This document shows positions 8,101 through 16,196 of a stretch of 64,000 nt of DNA, piece by piece (the stretch's first letter is position 1; each line of letters begins with the position of its first letter). A program made the position numbers and the translations under genes. The notes below the pieces were generated by a model. The model was not told the origin of the DNA, did not search any database, and worked only from the letters and a program-made list of their open reading frames with translations. Origin of the DNA: Methylobacter sp. (GTDB lineage: Bacteria; Pseudomonadota; Gammaproteobacteria; Methylococcales; Methylomonadaceae); NCBI RefSeq assembly GCF_023227905.1, contig NZ_JALOCF010000018.1, forward strand, positions 1 through 64,000, given 5' to 3'.

Positions 8101-10527
8101 TTAATCAGTGGGAAACTGTCTCCCCAGCCGGCGCTCAGTTTCCAGCACCAGTTGCGTCGTCTGTAATACGGTATCCGGATTCAAACTCATCGAATCGATG
8201 CCGACTTCCACCAGAAATTCCGCCATCTCGGGATAATCTGACGGCGCCTGGCCGCACAGCCCGGAATGCTTGCCGTTACGCCGCGCACCATCAACAGCCA
8301 AGCGAATCATCTCTTTAACGCCGGGATCGCGCTCGTCAAAATCTTCTGCAACAATCGCCGAATCGCGGTCCACACCCAAGGTAAGCTGAGTCAAGTCATT
8401 GGAGCCGATTGAAAATCCGTCGAAGTGCTCGGAAAAAGCATCGATTTGAATAACGTTATTGGGAATTTCGCACATGACGTAAATTTCCAGTCCTTGCTCG
8501 CCGCGTTTCAAACCAAACCGCGCCATGTAGTCCAGCACGCGCCTGGCTTCCTCTACGCGGCGGCAAAAAGGGATCATCAACACCACATTGGTTAAGCCCA
8601 TTTCATCCCGCACCCGTTTCATGGCTTTGCATTCCAGCGCAAAACCTTCCGCGTAAGCCGGGTGGATGTAGCGCGAAGCGCCGCGGAAACCGATCATCGG
8701 GTTGGCTTCGTCAAATTCAAACCATTTCCCGCCCAGCAAGGTGGCGTATTCATTGGTTTTAAAATCCGACATCCGTACGACGACGGGTTTGGGATAAAAC
8801 GCAGCGCCAATGGTGGCTACGCCTTCCGATAGTTTCTGGATGAAGTAATCTTCGCCACTGGCGTAATTGCGCGTTAACTGGCTTAGCTGTTCCCGTTCGC
8901 CGGCATCTTGCACGCGCTCCGGGTATATCAACGCCATCGGATGCGCCTTGATGTATTCGGTAATGATAAATTCCATCCTGGCCAAACCCACGCCGTCATT
9001 GGGCAGGAAGCTGGTTTTAAAAGCCAGTTCCGGATTGCCGATGTTGAGCATGATTTTGGTTTTCGGACGCTGCATATTCGATAAATCGGTGCTTTTAATA
9101 TCGAACTCGAGCATGCCTGCATACACTTTTCCGGCATCGCCTTCGGCGCATGACACGGTCACGGGACTGTTATGCTTAATCAGCGCAGTGGCATTATCAC
9201 AGCCCACTACGGCCGGAACGCCCAGTTCGCGGGAGATAATTGCGGCATGACAAGTGCGTCCGCCACGGTTAGTGACTATCGCCGAAGCTATTTTCATGAC
9301 CGGTTCCCAATCTGGCGTCGTCATATCGGCCACCAGCACATCACCGGGATTAAAATTGCTCAACTGCCCGACGTTATCGATAATCCGCGCATTGCCGGCG
9401 GCAATCTTACTGCCCACTGCATGTCCGATGACGATCGGTTCGGCTTTGTGTTTGAGGCTGTATTGCTCATAAACCATGCCGCGCAATTGGGAAACTACGG
9501 TTTCCGGGCGCGCTTGAACGATATACAACGTGCCGTCAAGACCGTCTTTCGCCCATTCGATATCCATCGGCCTGGCTTGCCCTGCCCTGGCGCTGTAATA
9601 TTTTTCAATTTTAATGGCATAGTCGGCAAGGGTCAGGACATCCGCATCGTTAATGCAAAAGCGGTTACGTTCTTCATCGGAAGTCACAATATTACGGGTC
9701 GGTTCACGTGTGCGTCCTTCGCTGTAAACCATTTTTATTTTCTTCGCGCCCAAGGTGCGCCTTAACACCGCCCGATACCCCTGCTCAAAAGTGGGTTTAT
9801 GCACATAAAACTCGTCCGGGTCTACCGCACCTTGCACGACATTTTCGCCCAGCCCGTACGCGCCGGTAATAAACACCACATCTTTAAAGCCCGATTCGGT
9901 ATCCAGCGAAAACATCACGCCGCTGGCTTCCAGGTCCGAGCGCACCATTTTCATAACACCGATTGATAAAGCCAGCTTGAAATGATCGAAGCCTTGATCA
10001 ATGCGGTAATGTATCGCGCGATCGGTGAACAGGCTGGCGAAACAGCGTTTGCAGGAATCCAGCAAGGCCTGGTCGCCGCGTATGTTCAGGTAGGTGTCTT
10101 GTTGTCCGGCAAAACTGGCGGTCGGTAAATCTTCGGCAGTGGCGGAACTGCGTACCGCAACGCTTAAATCATCGCCGTACTGTTTTTTCAGTTGCGCGAA
10201 AGCCTCGATAATTTGCTGTTCAAGGTCTTTAGGAAAAGGTGCGGCATAGATTATTTCCCGCGCTTTAAGCGCTCGCCTGGCAAGATCGCCAACATCATCC
10301 GGATTCAAGTCGTCCAAGGCCTGATGGAGCTTCTCCCAGGCATTCGCCTGATCCAATACATAGCGGTAGGCTTCGGCGGTTACCGCAAAACCGTTAGGAA
10401 TCTGGATGCCTTGCGGTGTTAATTCCCGGTACATTTCACCTAATGAAGCATTCTTGCCGCCTACGAGAGGCACGTCGTCAATCGTTAATTCATTAAACCA
10501 TCGAATATAATTTGCTTGCTTGGGCAT
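8101..10527 (-). CDS. ppsA: Phosphoenolpyruvate synthase PpsA
   Basis: An 808-aa cytosolic enzyme converting pyruvate and ATP to phosphoenolpyruvate, AMP and phosphate. It has the N-terminal ATP-binding domain (VPLVGGKNASLGEMY; AVRSSATAEDLPTASFAGQQ), a central phosphohistidine domain with the catalytic His in GGRTCHAAIISRELGVP (about residue 427), and the C-terminal TIM-barrel with IGSNDLTQL and SGLCGQAPSDYPE. AAGGA precedes two adjacent ATGs (10530, 10527); the second has the better spacing. In methylotrophs this step supports gluconeogenesis. It stands alone on the minus strand. Confidence 0.97.
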   Translation of the reverse strand: MPKQANYIRWFNELTIDDVPLVGGKNASLGEMYRELTPQGIQIPNGFAVTAEAYRYVLDQANAWEKLHQALDDLNPDDVGDLARRALKAREIIYAAPFPKDLEQQIIEAFAQLKKQYGDDLSVAVRSSATAEDLPTASFAGQQDTYLNIRGDQALLDSCKRCFASLFTDRAIHYRIDQGFDHFKLALSIGVMKMVRSDLEASGVMFSLDTESGFKDVVFITGAYGLGENVVQGAVDPDEFYVHKPTFEQGYRAVLRRTLGAKKIKMVYSEGRTREPTRNIVTSDEERNRFCINDADVLTLADYAIKIEKYYSARAGQARPMDIEWAKDGLDGTLYIVQARPETVVSQLRGMVYEQYSLKHKAEPIVIGHAVGSKIAAGNARIIDNVGQLSNFNPGDVLVADMTTPDWEPVMKIASAIVTNRGGRTCHAAIISRELGVPAVVGCDNATALIKHNSPVTVSCAEGDAGKVYAGMLEFDIKSTDLSNMQRPKTKIMLNIGNPELAFKTSFLPNDGVGLARMEFIITEYIKAHPMALIYPERVQDAGEREQLSQLTRNYASGEDYFIQKLSEGVATIGAAFYPKPVVVRMSDFKTNEYATLLGGKWFEFDEANPMIGFRGASRYIHPAYAEGFALECKAMKRVRDEMGLTNVVLMIPFCRRVEEARRVLDYMARFGLKRGEQGLEIYVMCEIPNNVIQIDAFSEHFDGFSIGSNDLTQLTLGVDRDSAIVAEDFDERDPGVKEMIRLAVDGARRNGKHSGLCGQAPSDYPEMAEFLVEVGIDSMSLNPDTVLQTTQLVLETERRLGRQFPTD

Positions 10528-10829
10528 CATAGTTCCTTAATCGAATTACTCACTTATTCAGGGTCTGGGCGACTGGCAAAATGGTGGTTTTCATCGATTA
10601 GTTCAACCGCTTAAAACAAGCCATACCCAATCATTTTGCATTGCCGACAGTAGCATATCAATATGCGCACTAACTCATCTTTCTTTGCTTGAGTCTAGCT
10701 TTGAATGCCCTTAAATTCCAGTGTCCAGTGTGCTTTTATATATTTTCAGGACTAAGAGCGTCATTGAACCACACCTGTAGCAAACGCCACCCCACGCGAC
10801 CTATTTCGATAAAAAACCTTATAAATCAT

Positions 10830-10848
10830 ATGTGACAATATGTCACAT
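10830..10848. promoter_or_regulatory. Dyad-symmetric possible operator ATGTGACA-ATA-TGTCACAT
   Basis: Perfect 8-bp arms around a 3-bp centre. It resembles a CRP/FNR-family half-site pair (TGTGA...TCACA), but the spacer is 7 rather than the CRP 6. It lies about 300 bp upstream of ppsA and just upstream of the putative plus-strand transcript ending at 10948. The cognate regulator is unknown. Confidence 0.45.
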
Positions 10849-10879
10849 TATCATTCTTTCTGCGCATTGCTAGCATATC

Positions 10880-10948
10880 GCCGTGCGCTCTGACTTACCT
10901 TCACTTTCGGTAAGGGGAGTTTAATTCTCTATTAGGCTCCCTTTTTTT
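10880..10948 (+). ncRNA. Possible short RNA or attenuator ending in a terminator
   Basis: A small hairpin (10895-10899 with 10909-10913) is followed by GGGGAG (10914-10919), which can pair through its GGGAG with CTCCC (10937-10941), directly followed by seven T (10942-10948), a typical intrinsic terminator. CTATTAGGCT (10929-10938) can instead pair with AGCCCAATAG (10949-10958) with one mismatch, which would break the terminator stem. No plus-strand gene follows for kilobases, so this reads as a stand-alone RNA or the remains of an attenuator. The 5' end is a guess. Confidence 0.3.
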
Positions 10949-11008
10949 AGCCCAATAGGTAGGGTAGATAAAAATAGAAAACGATTAATTAAAAGTTGCT
11001 CTGGCGGG

Positions 11009-11084
11009 GTAATAAACAGCTTTGCCATAGCTCTTTAGTGAAAAACACCACAAGAGCATGGCTCTAAAATTCGGCGGTTATTAC
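11009..11084. other. Nested stem-loop region
   Basis: GTAATAA (11009-11015) pairs with TTATTAC (11078-11084). Inside it GCCATAGCTCTT (11024-11035) pairs with AAGAGCATGGC (11052-11062) with one bulged A. Such nesting suggests a folded RNA or a remnant palindromic element; the direction of transcription is not clear. Confidence 0.35.
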
Positions 11085-11216
11085 TTTATTAAAAATAATA
11101 CTTTCGAACTTTAGGTTAAGACGGGGGAGATCCCCTGGTTTTGGTTGAGTTACTTTATCAACCTATCGAAGTATCCGTTTTATTAATCCATTAAATAAAA
11201 ACGCTATACATAACAT

Positions 11217-11438
11217 TCAGAAGTGTTTTTTGGTGAGATAAAGCTCTTCAACCTGTTTTCTCGCCCACTCCGTTTTCCTTAAAAACTTTAAACTCGACTT
11301 GATGCTCGGGTCATTATTAAAACACCGGATGTTGACCATCCGGCCCAGTTCGGGCCAGCCATAATCTGCCACCAGCTCTTCAAGCATCCTTTCCAAGGTA
11401 ACGCCGTGCAGAGGGTTTCGCGGTTGTTTCTCACTCAT
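11217..11438 (-). CDS. VF530 (DUF2132) family small protein
   Basis: 73 aa, matching the VF530/DUF2132 family in length and motifs: NPLHGVTLERMLEELV, YGWPELG..VNIRCF, NDPSIKSSLKFLRKTEWAR and VEELYL. The family is described structurally as a small helical, possibly DNA-binding protein; its cellular role is not established. It lies 13 bp downstream of the RIO-type kinase gene on the same strand, so the two probably form an operon. Confidence 0.9.
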   Translation of the reverse strand: MSEKQPRNPLHGVTLERMLEELVADYGWPELGRMVNIRCFNNDPSIKSSLKFLRKTEWARKQVEELYLTKKHF

Positions 11439-11451
11439 GAGCTACTCTAAA

Positions 11452-12294
11452 TTAATCTTCATGTTCATAACGACGACGAATTGCTTCATCCCGGGCATCG
11501 TTGATTTCCCGCATAACGCTGCGAACGTCCGCCTGTTTGGTACTACCCTGAAACCGGCCGGTCAATACGGCTTGCGGAGTCAATTCACCGGTTTCATAGA
11601 GCTTCCAAATCTCTTTGCCATACTGGGTAGTCAGCAGCTCAGGAGCAAAGCGGCCAAAGTAGTCAGCCAGATTATCGACATCGCGCTCCAGCATTCTGGC
11701 GGCATTGTTGTTCGCCGCCGCGTCAACTGCCTGAGGCAAGTCAATAATGACCGGGCCGTTGGCGTCAATCAGTATGTTGTATTCGGAAAGGTCGCCATGC
11801 ACAATCCCGGCGCAGAGCATTCTGACCACTTCTTTGATCAGCAACTCGTGATATTCAAGGGCTTGCTCCCGGCTCAGTTCAAGATCGTTCAACCTGGGCG
11901 CAGCGCTGCCATGTTCATCAGTCACCAACTCCATCAATAACACGCCTTCGACGAAATTGTAGGGCTGCGGAACGCGCACACCGGCGGAGGCAAGACGGTA
12001 TAACGCATCTACTTCAGCATTTTGCCACACCTCTTCCTGCTGCTGCCGGCCAAATCGGCTGTTTTTTTCCATAGCGCGCGCTTGACGGCTATTTCTCACC
12101 TTGCGTCCTTCCTGATACTGGGCTTGCTTATGAAAGCCGCGTTTGTTGACGTCTTTGTAGACTTTTGCGCAACGTACTTCACCTTCGGAAAGCACCACAT
12201 AAACCGCAGCCTCTTTACCACTTTTTAACGGACGAATAACTTCGTCGACGAGACCGTCCCGTACCAGCGGTTCAATACTTTTAGGAGTTTTCAT
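11452..12294 (-). CDS. RIO-type serine kinase (PA4780-like)
   Basis: A 280-aa atypical Ser/Thr kinase of the RIO family, bacterial PA4780-like branch. A phosphate loop SGKEAAVYVV lies near residue 25, followed by a Lys in CAKVYKD. The catalytic loop HGDLSEYNILID and metal-binding IDLPQAVD follow in order. The C-terminus is helical and basic (REINDARDEAIRRRYEHED). No membrane segment is seen. The substrate is unknown; bacterial RIO kinases have been linked to stress responses. It is upstream of the VF530 gene in the same unit. Confidence 0.9.
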   Translation of the reverse strand: MKTPKSIEPLVRDGLVDEVIRPLKSGKEAAVYVVLSEGEVRCAKVYKDVNKRGFHKQAQYQEGRKVRNSRQARAMEKNSRFGRQQQEEVWQNAEVDALYRLASAGVRVPQPYNFVEGVLLMELVTDEHGSAAPRLNDLELSREQALEYHELLIKEVVRMLCAGIVHGDLSEYNILIDANGPVIIDLPQAVDAAANNNAARMLERDVDNLADYFGRFAPELLTTQYGKEIWKLYETGELTPQAVLTGRFQGSTKQADVRSVMREINDARDEAIRRRYEHED

Positions 12295-12465
12295 AGCCGT
12301 CCTTATACGCTATCTTGATAAAAGTTAAAAAATATTTGCGGCCTTTTGCTTCGACATAGACCGACCCGGTAATTCTCTTGTTCATATTTTAGTTTATTTT
12401 ATGAGGTGCATGTCGGTAGGACCGGCGATTTGCTCTTAGCGCAGCTTTGCGGGCAATTTTCACAT

Positions 12466-13758
12466 TCAGCCCCGCAACCAAGCCAACACACCCTTACCTG
12501 CAACATAGCCGCCGGCAAAGCACGCGGTTAACAGATAGCCGCCGGTCGGCGCTTCCCAATCCAGCATCTCACCGGCGCAGAACACACCTGGCACGGCACG
12601 GATCATTAAATGCTCGTCCAGCGCCTCAAAAGTGACGCCTCCCGCACAACTGATTGCCTCATCAATCGGCCTTGCAGCCACCAACCTAACCGGCAGCGCC
12701 TTGATAGCTGCGCAAAGACGAATCGGATCGTCAAAATCGTCTTTCAACAGAACTTCCCTCAGCAAACCGGCCTTTAAGCCATCGATGCCGATCCGTTTTC
12801 GAAGATGGCTTGCCATGGAGTGCTTGCCGCGCGGCTGCGAAATCCTGTCGACCAGAAACTGTTTATCCTTGCCCGGGGCAAGATCAAGATAAATCGTTGC
12901 CGCCCCTGTTGCCGCAATTTGCTCACGCAACAATGCCGACGTTTTATAAATCAAGCTGCCCTCAACCCCATCCGCAGTGACGATCAACTCGCCCAGCTGG
13001 CGAAATTCAACCCCATCCGAATTGCTGAAAGACGCCCGCACCGACTTTAACGGCTGCCCGGCAAAACGATTGCGAAAAAACTCACTCCAGCCTACCTCAA
13101 ACCCGCAGTTTGAAGGCTGTAGCGGCTCAACCGAAACGCCTTGCTGAACCAGCATCGGCACCCATGCGCCTGTCGAGCCAAGCCGCGCCCAGCTACCGCC
13201 GCCCAAAGCCAGCACCACCGCATCGGCTTTAACTGTCGACTCACCCGCCGGCGTTAAAAAGCGCAGCGTGGCATTCTCGCCATCAACCCAGCCCAGCCAT
13301 TGATGGCGCATAAAAAAACTGACACCGTTTACGCGCAATCGATGCAGCCATGCACGTAGCAACGGCGCGGCCTTCATACCGACAGGAAATACTTTTCCTG
13401 AGGAACCGATGAAAGTCTCAACGCCTAAATCCTGCAACCATGCGCGTAAAGCCTCGGACCCAAATGCATCCAACATCGGCTTGATGTAGGCTTGGCGAGA
13501 GCCGTAGCGAGACAAAAACTTACCGGATGGCTCGGAGTGGGTAATATTCATCCCCCCTTTTCCGGCCATCAGGAATTTTCGTCCTACCGAAGGCATGGCA
13601 TCGTAAAGGTCAACCTTCACGCCCGCCTGACTTAAAACTTCAGCTGCCATTAATCCGGCCGGGCCGCCGCCGATAATCGCAACAGTTTTACGCTTATCTT
13701 GGTTGCCTTGCGCTTGCGGCACTTCTGCCTCGCATGCGGGCTCTGTTAAGCTTATCAA
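12466..13758 (-). CDS. HI0933/BaiN-type FAD flavoprotein (TIGR03862-like)
   Basis: A 430-aa NAD(P)/FAD-dependent protein of the HI0933/YhiN group. The FAD dinucleotide motif AIIGGGPAGLMAAEVLSQAG begins near residue 28, followed by GRKFLMAGKGGMNITHSE, VLALGGGSWARLGSTG, and the C-terminal FCAGEMLDWEAPTGGYLLTACFAGG. These are diagnostic of the family. The physiological substrate is unknown. The only in-frame start that keeps the Rossmann motif is TTG 13758, so the first 25 residues are uncertain. It is monocistronic between divergent and convergent neighbours. Confidence 0.88.
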   Translation of the reverse strand: MISLTEPACEAEVPQAQGNQDKRKTVAIIGGGPAGLMAAEVLSQAGVKVDLYDAMPSVGRKFLMAGKGGMNITHSEPSGKFLSRYGSRQAYIKPMLDAFGSEALRAWLQDLGVETFIGSSGKVFPVGMKAAPLLRAWLHRLRVNGVSFFMRHQWLGWVDGENATLRFLTPAGESTVKADAVVLALGGGSWARLGSTGAWVPMLVQQGVSVEPLQPSNCGFEVGWSEFFRNRFAGQPLKSVRASFSNSDGVEFRQLGELIVTADGVEGSLIYKTSALLREQIAATGAATIYLDLAPGKDKQFLVDRISQPRGKHSMASHLRKRIGIDGLKAGLLREVLLKDDFDDPIRLCAAIKALPVRLVAARPIDEAISCAGGVTFEALDEHLMIRAVPGVFCAGEMLDWEAPTGGYLLTACFAGGYVAGKGVLAWLRG

Positions 13759-13907
13759 TGTATTACTGATCGTTTTGCTCTCTACAATTATGTTGATTCA
13801 TATCTGGAAATTTCCGTCATTTGCAGAGTCTCTACGCCACAAAAACAGCTATTATACAATACCGTTTTGTCCTTGAATCCATAAAATCCAACCCGCTATC
13901 GACTTAG

Positions 13908-14240
13908 ATGAACCCTACCAACTCCAACATTTTTGAAAACATACCCCATCAGTTACCGGAAGAGCTTATCGAGTGCATTTTCAAACAGGATAATATACAA
14001 ATTGAGCGCATTATATCGCAGGGACATATGACTCCGGCAGGGCAATGGTACGATCAGGATTGGGATGAATGGATACTACTGCTTCAGGGAGAGGCGATTC
14101 TCCGTTACGAACAAGGCAATCGCAACTTTCACTTAACTGCCGGTGATTATCTGCTGATTCCTGCCCACACCAAACACCGGGTTGAATGGACTCCGCCCGA
14201 TCTTCACACTGTCTGGCTGGCTACCCATCTGCACGTTTGA
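13908..14240 (+). CDS. Cupin-domain protein
   Basis: A 110-aa single-domain cupin. Motif 1 is represented by QWYDQDWDEWILLLQGEAIL and motif 2 by LTAGDYLLIPAHTKHRVEWT, giving potential metal ligands (Glu in motif 1, His of TKHRV). The first two histidines of the classic motif 1 are replaced (YDQDWDE), so metal binding is uncertain. Similar small cupins are annotated in many proteobacteria without a function. It lies divergently from the flavoprotein gene. The 266 bp downstream contain only a weak GC stem near 14260-14280. Confidence 0.85.
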   Translation: MNPTNSNIFENIPHQLPEELIECIFKQDNIQIERIISQGHMTPAGQWYDQDWDEWILLLQGEAILRYEQGNRNFHLTAGDYLLIPAHTKHRVEWTPPDLHTVWLATHLHV

Positions 14241-14506
14241 TTTTTTGCCACAAACAGCCGCCGCTAATATCTTGCGGCGTTTCAATCTCAAAGCCTCTCG
14301 TGTTCGCTTAAATAAGCCCCAGCCAAGCTGTTTGGGATTCTAAGCTTTATTTTTCTGCATCGCTGAAACCAATTCAGCGGCTTATATCACCGCTCATTTT
14401 AAGCCTCTGGAAATAAGCGGTTACACGGATTCATTTACCCACCTGAAAGGAATAAATTGGCTCATTGTAATAAATCCGTCAAAAAGCCAAGTTATATTCC
14501 TGAGCT

Positions 14507-16036
14507 ATGAGAAAAGACAAGATCAAAAAACATAAGCTTCTACTTCGGCATCTTACTCTTGATGATTACGATAATATTGCTGTGTTAATGGAGCATGTCT
14601 ACGATAATTTGGGCGGCGCCTGGACGAAAGACCAGTACACATCCCAAATCGCCCGCTTTCCCGAAGGGCAGATTGTCATTGAAGATAATGGCCAGTTAGT
14701 GGCCGCTGCATTAAGCATGATCGTTGATTATGCCCGCTTTGGCGATGTCCATACTTACGCGCAAATTACCAGCAACGGTTATCTGACTCATCACAATCCG
14801 CATGGCGACACCCTGTACGGCGTCGATATTTTTGTTCACCCGAAGTATCGAGGGCTGCGCTTAGGCCGACGATTGTACGATGCGCGCAAGGAATTATGCC
14901 GGAACCTGAACCTGCGCCGTTTTATTGCGGGCGGACGGATTCCCGGCTATGCCAAATACGCAGACACGCTAACGCCGGTACGTTATATCGAAGAGGTCAA
15001 AAACCGGGAAATTCATGATCCGGTACTTTCATTCCAACTGTTTAACGGCTTCCATGTCCGCAAGGTATTGACCGGTTATCTTCCCGTAGATGCCGACTCC
15101 AAAGGCTATGCGACGCTGCTTGAATGGGTCAATCTTGATTACGTAGAAAACACACCCTCCATCGGCGACTCCAAAAGCATCATCCGTTTAGGCGTTGTGC
15201 AATGGCAGATGCGAACGTTGACCAGCGTTGAAGAATTACTCAAGCATGCCGAATTTTTTATTGACGCGGTCGCCGGTTACCATGCCGACTTTGTGCTCTT
15301 TCCCGAATATATGAGCGCTCCGCTGATGGGTTTGTTCAATCACAAAAGCCCTCCCGATGCCATTCGCGCCTTAGCGGGATTTACCAGTGAAATTCGCAAT
15401 GGCTTATTGGAAAAAGCCATGTCCTACAATATCAATATTATTGCCGGTTCCATGCCCGAGTACAGTGCACATGAACTTTATAATGTATCGTGGCTGCTCA
15501 GGCGCGACGGCACTTTTGAAGCCCAGTACAAAATTCATGTTACGACTGATGAAGTCGCTTGCTGGGGCGTTAAAGGCGGCGACGCATTAAAAGTGTTCGA
15601 CACCGATTGCGGAAAAGTAGCGGTATTGATCTGTTACGATTCAGAGTTTCCCGAACTGGCCCGCTTGGCGACTATTCAAGGCGCGCAAATAATTTTCGTA
15701 CCGTTCTGGACCGACACCAAGAATGCCTACCAACGCGTACGCTATTGCTCTCATGCACGTGCAATCGAAAATGAATGTTTTGTGGCGATTACCGGCAGTG
15801 TCGGCAATCTGCCGTATGCTGAAAACATGGACATCCAATATGCGCAAGCGGCCATTTTCAGTCCGAGCGATTTTTCATTCCCGCACGATGCGATCTTGGC
15901 GGAAGCCACTCCCAACACCGAAATGACCTTAATTGCCGATGTTAATCTGGATTTATTAAAGCAGGTCCGCACCCGCGGCGCCGCCCGTAATCTGGCAAAC
16001 AGACGTCCGGATTTGTATCGTTTAGAGTGGTTTTAA
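14507..16036 (+). CDS. GNAT acetyltransferase-nitrilase fusion protein
   Basis: 509 aa with two domains. Residues about 10-190 are a GNAT N-acetyltransferase (LTLDDYDNIAVL, and the acetyl-CoA loop GVDIFVHPKYRGLRLGRRLYDARKEL). Residues about 220-500 are a carbon-nitrogen hydrolase with a complete Glu-Lys-Cys triad: E267 in FPEYMSAP, K342 in YKIHVT, C376 in LICYDSEFPE. This fusion is known as a family, but its substrate is not established; the second half would hydrolyse an amide or nitrile, the first acylate an amine. No signal peptide is seen. ATG 14507 lacks a strong RBS. It is followed by the ornithine-lipid pair after 160 bp. Confidence 0.93.
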   Translation: MRKDKIKKHKLLLRHLTLDDYDNIAVLMEHVYDNLGGAWTKDQYTSQIARFPEGQIVIEDNGQLVAAALSMIVDYARFGDVHTYAQITSNGYLTHHNPHGDTLYGVDIFVHPKYRGLRLGRRLYDARKELCRNLNLRRFIAGGRIPGYAKYADTLTPVRYIEEVKNREIHDPVLSFQLFNGFHVRKVLTGYLPVDADSKGYATLLEWVNLDYVENTPSIGDSKSIIRLGVVQWQMRTLTSVEELLKHAEFFIDAVAGYHADFVLFPEYMSAPLMGLFNHKSPPDAIRALAGFTSEIRNGLLEKAMSYNINIIAGSMPEYSAHELYNVSWLLRRDGTFEAQYKIHVTTDEVACWGVKGGDALKVFDTDCGKVAVLICYDSEFPELARLATIQGAQIIFVPFWTDTKNAYQRVRYCSHARAIENECFVAITGSVGNLPYAENMDIQYAQAAIFSPSDFSFPHDAILAEATPNTEMTLIADVNLDLLKQVRTRGAARNLANRRPDLYRLEWF

Positions 16037-16196
16037 GATCGTACAAGTTTAGCGCCGTCTGATTAACCAACAAAACCGCCAATAGTTTGTCATCAAAACT
16101 TAACCGTTCTGTCATTTGATGTTCATGAACTCGACACGTAACTGACATCTTTGTTTATTAAGGTATCCGCATCTTTATTTAACCCTGTGGATACCC

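Larger units (their letters stand above)
10531..11216. other. 686-bp intergenic region rich in predicted structure
   Basis: No convincing protein gene is seen; an 18-codon frame at about 11058 has no good RBS. It holds a 19-bp dyad (10830-10848), a small hairpin TTACC/GGTAA (10895-10913), a terminator-like stem with T7 (10914-10948) that overlaps a competing stem, and a nested stem-loop region (11009-11084). A GGGG/CCCC hairpin lies near 11125. The 3' part before 11217 is AT-rich. It must hold the ppsA promoter on the minus strand and may hold one or two RNAs on the plus strand. Confidence 0.5.
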
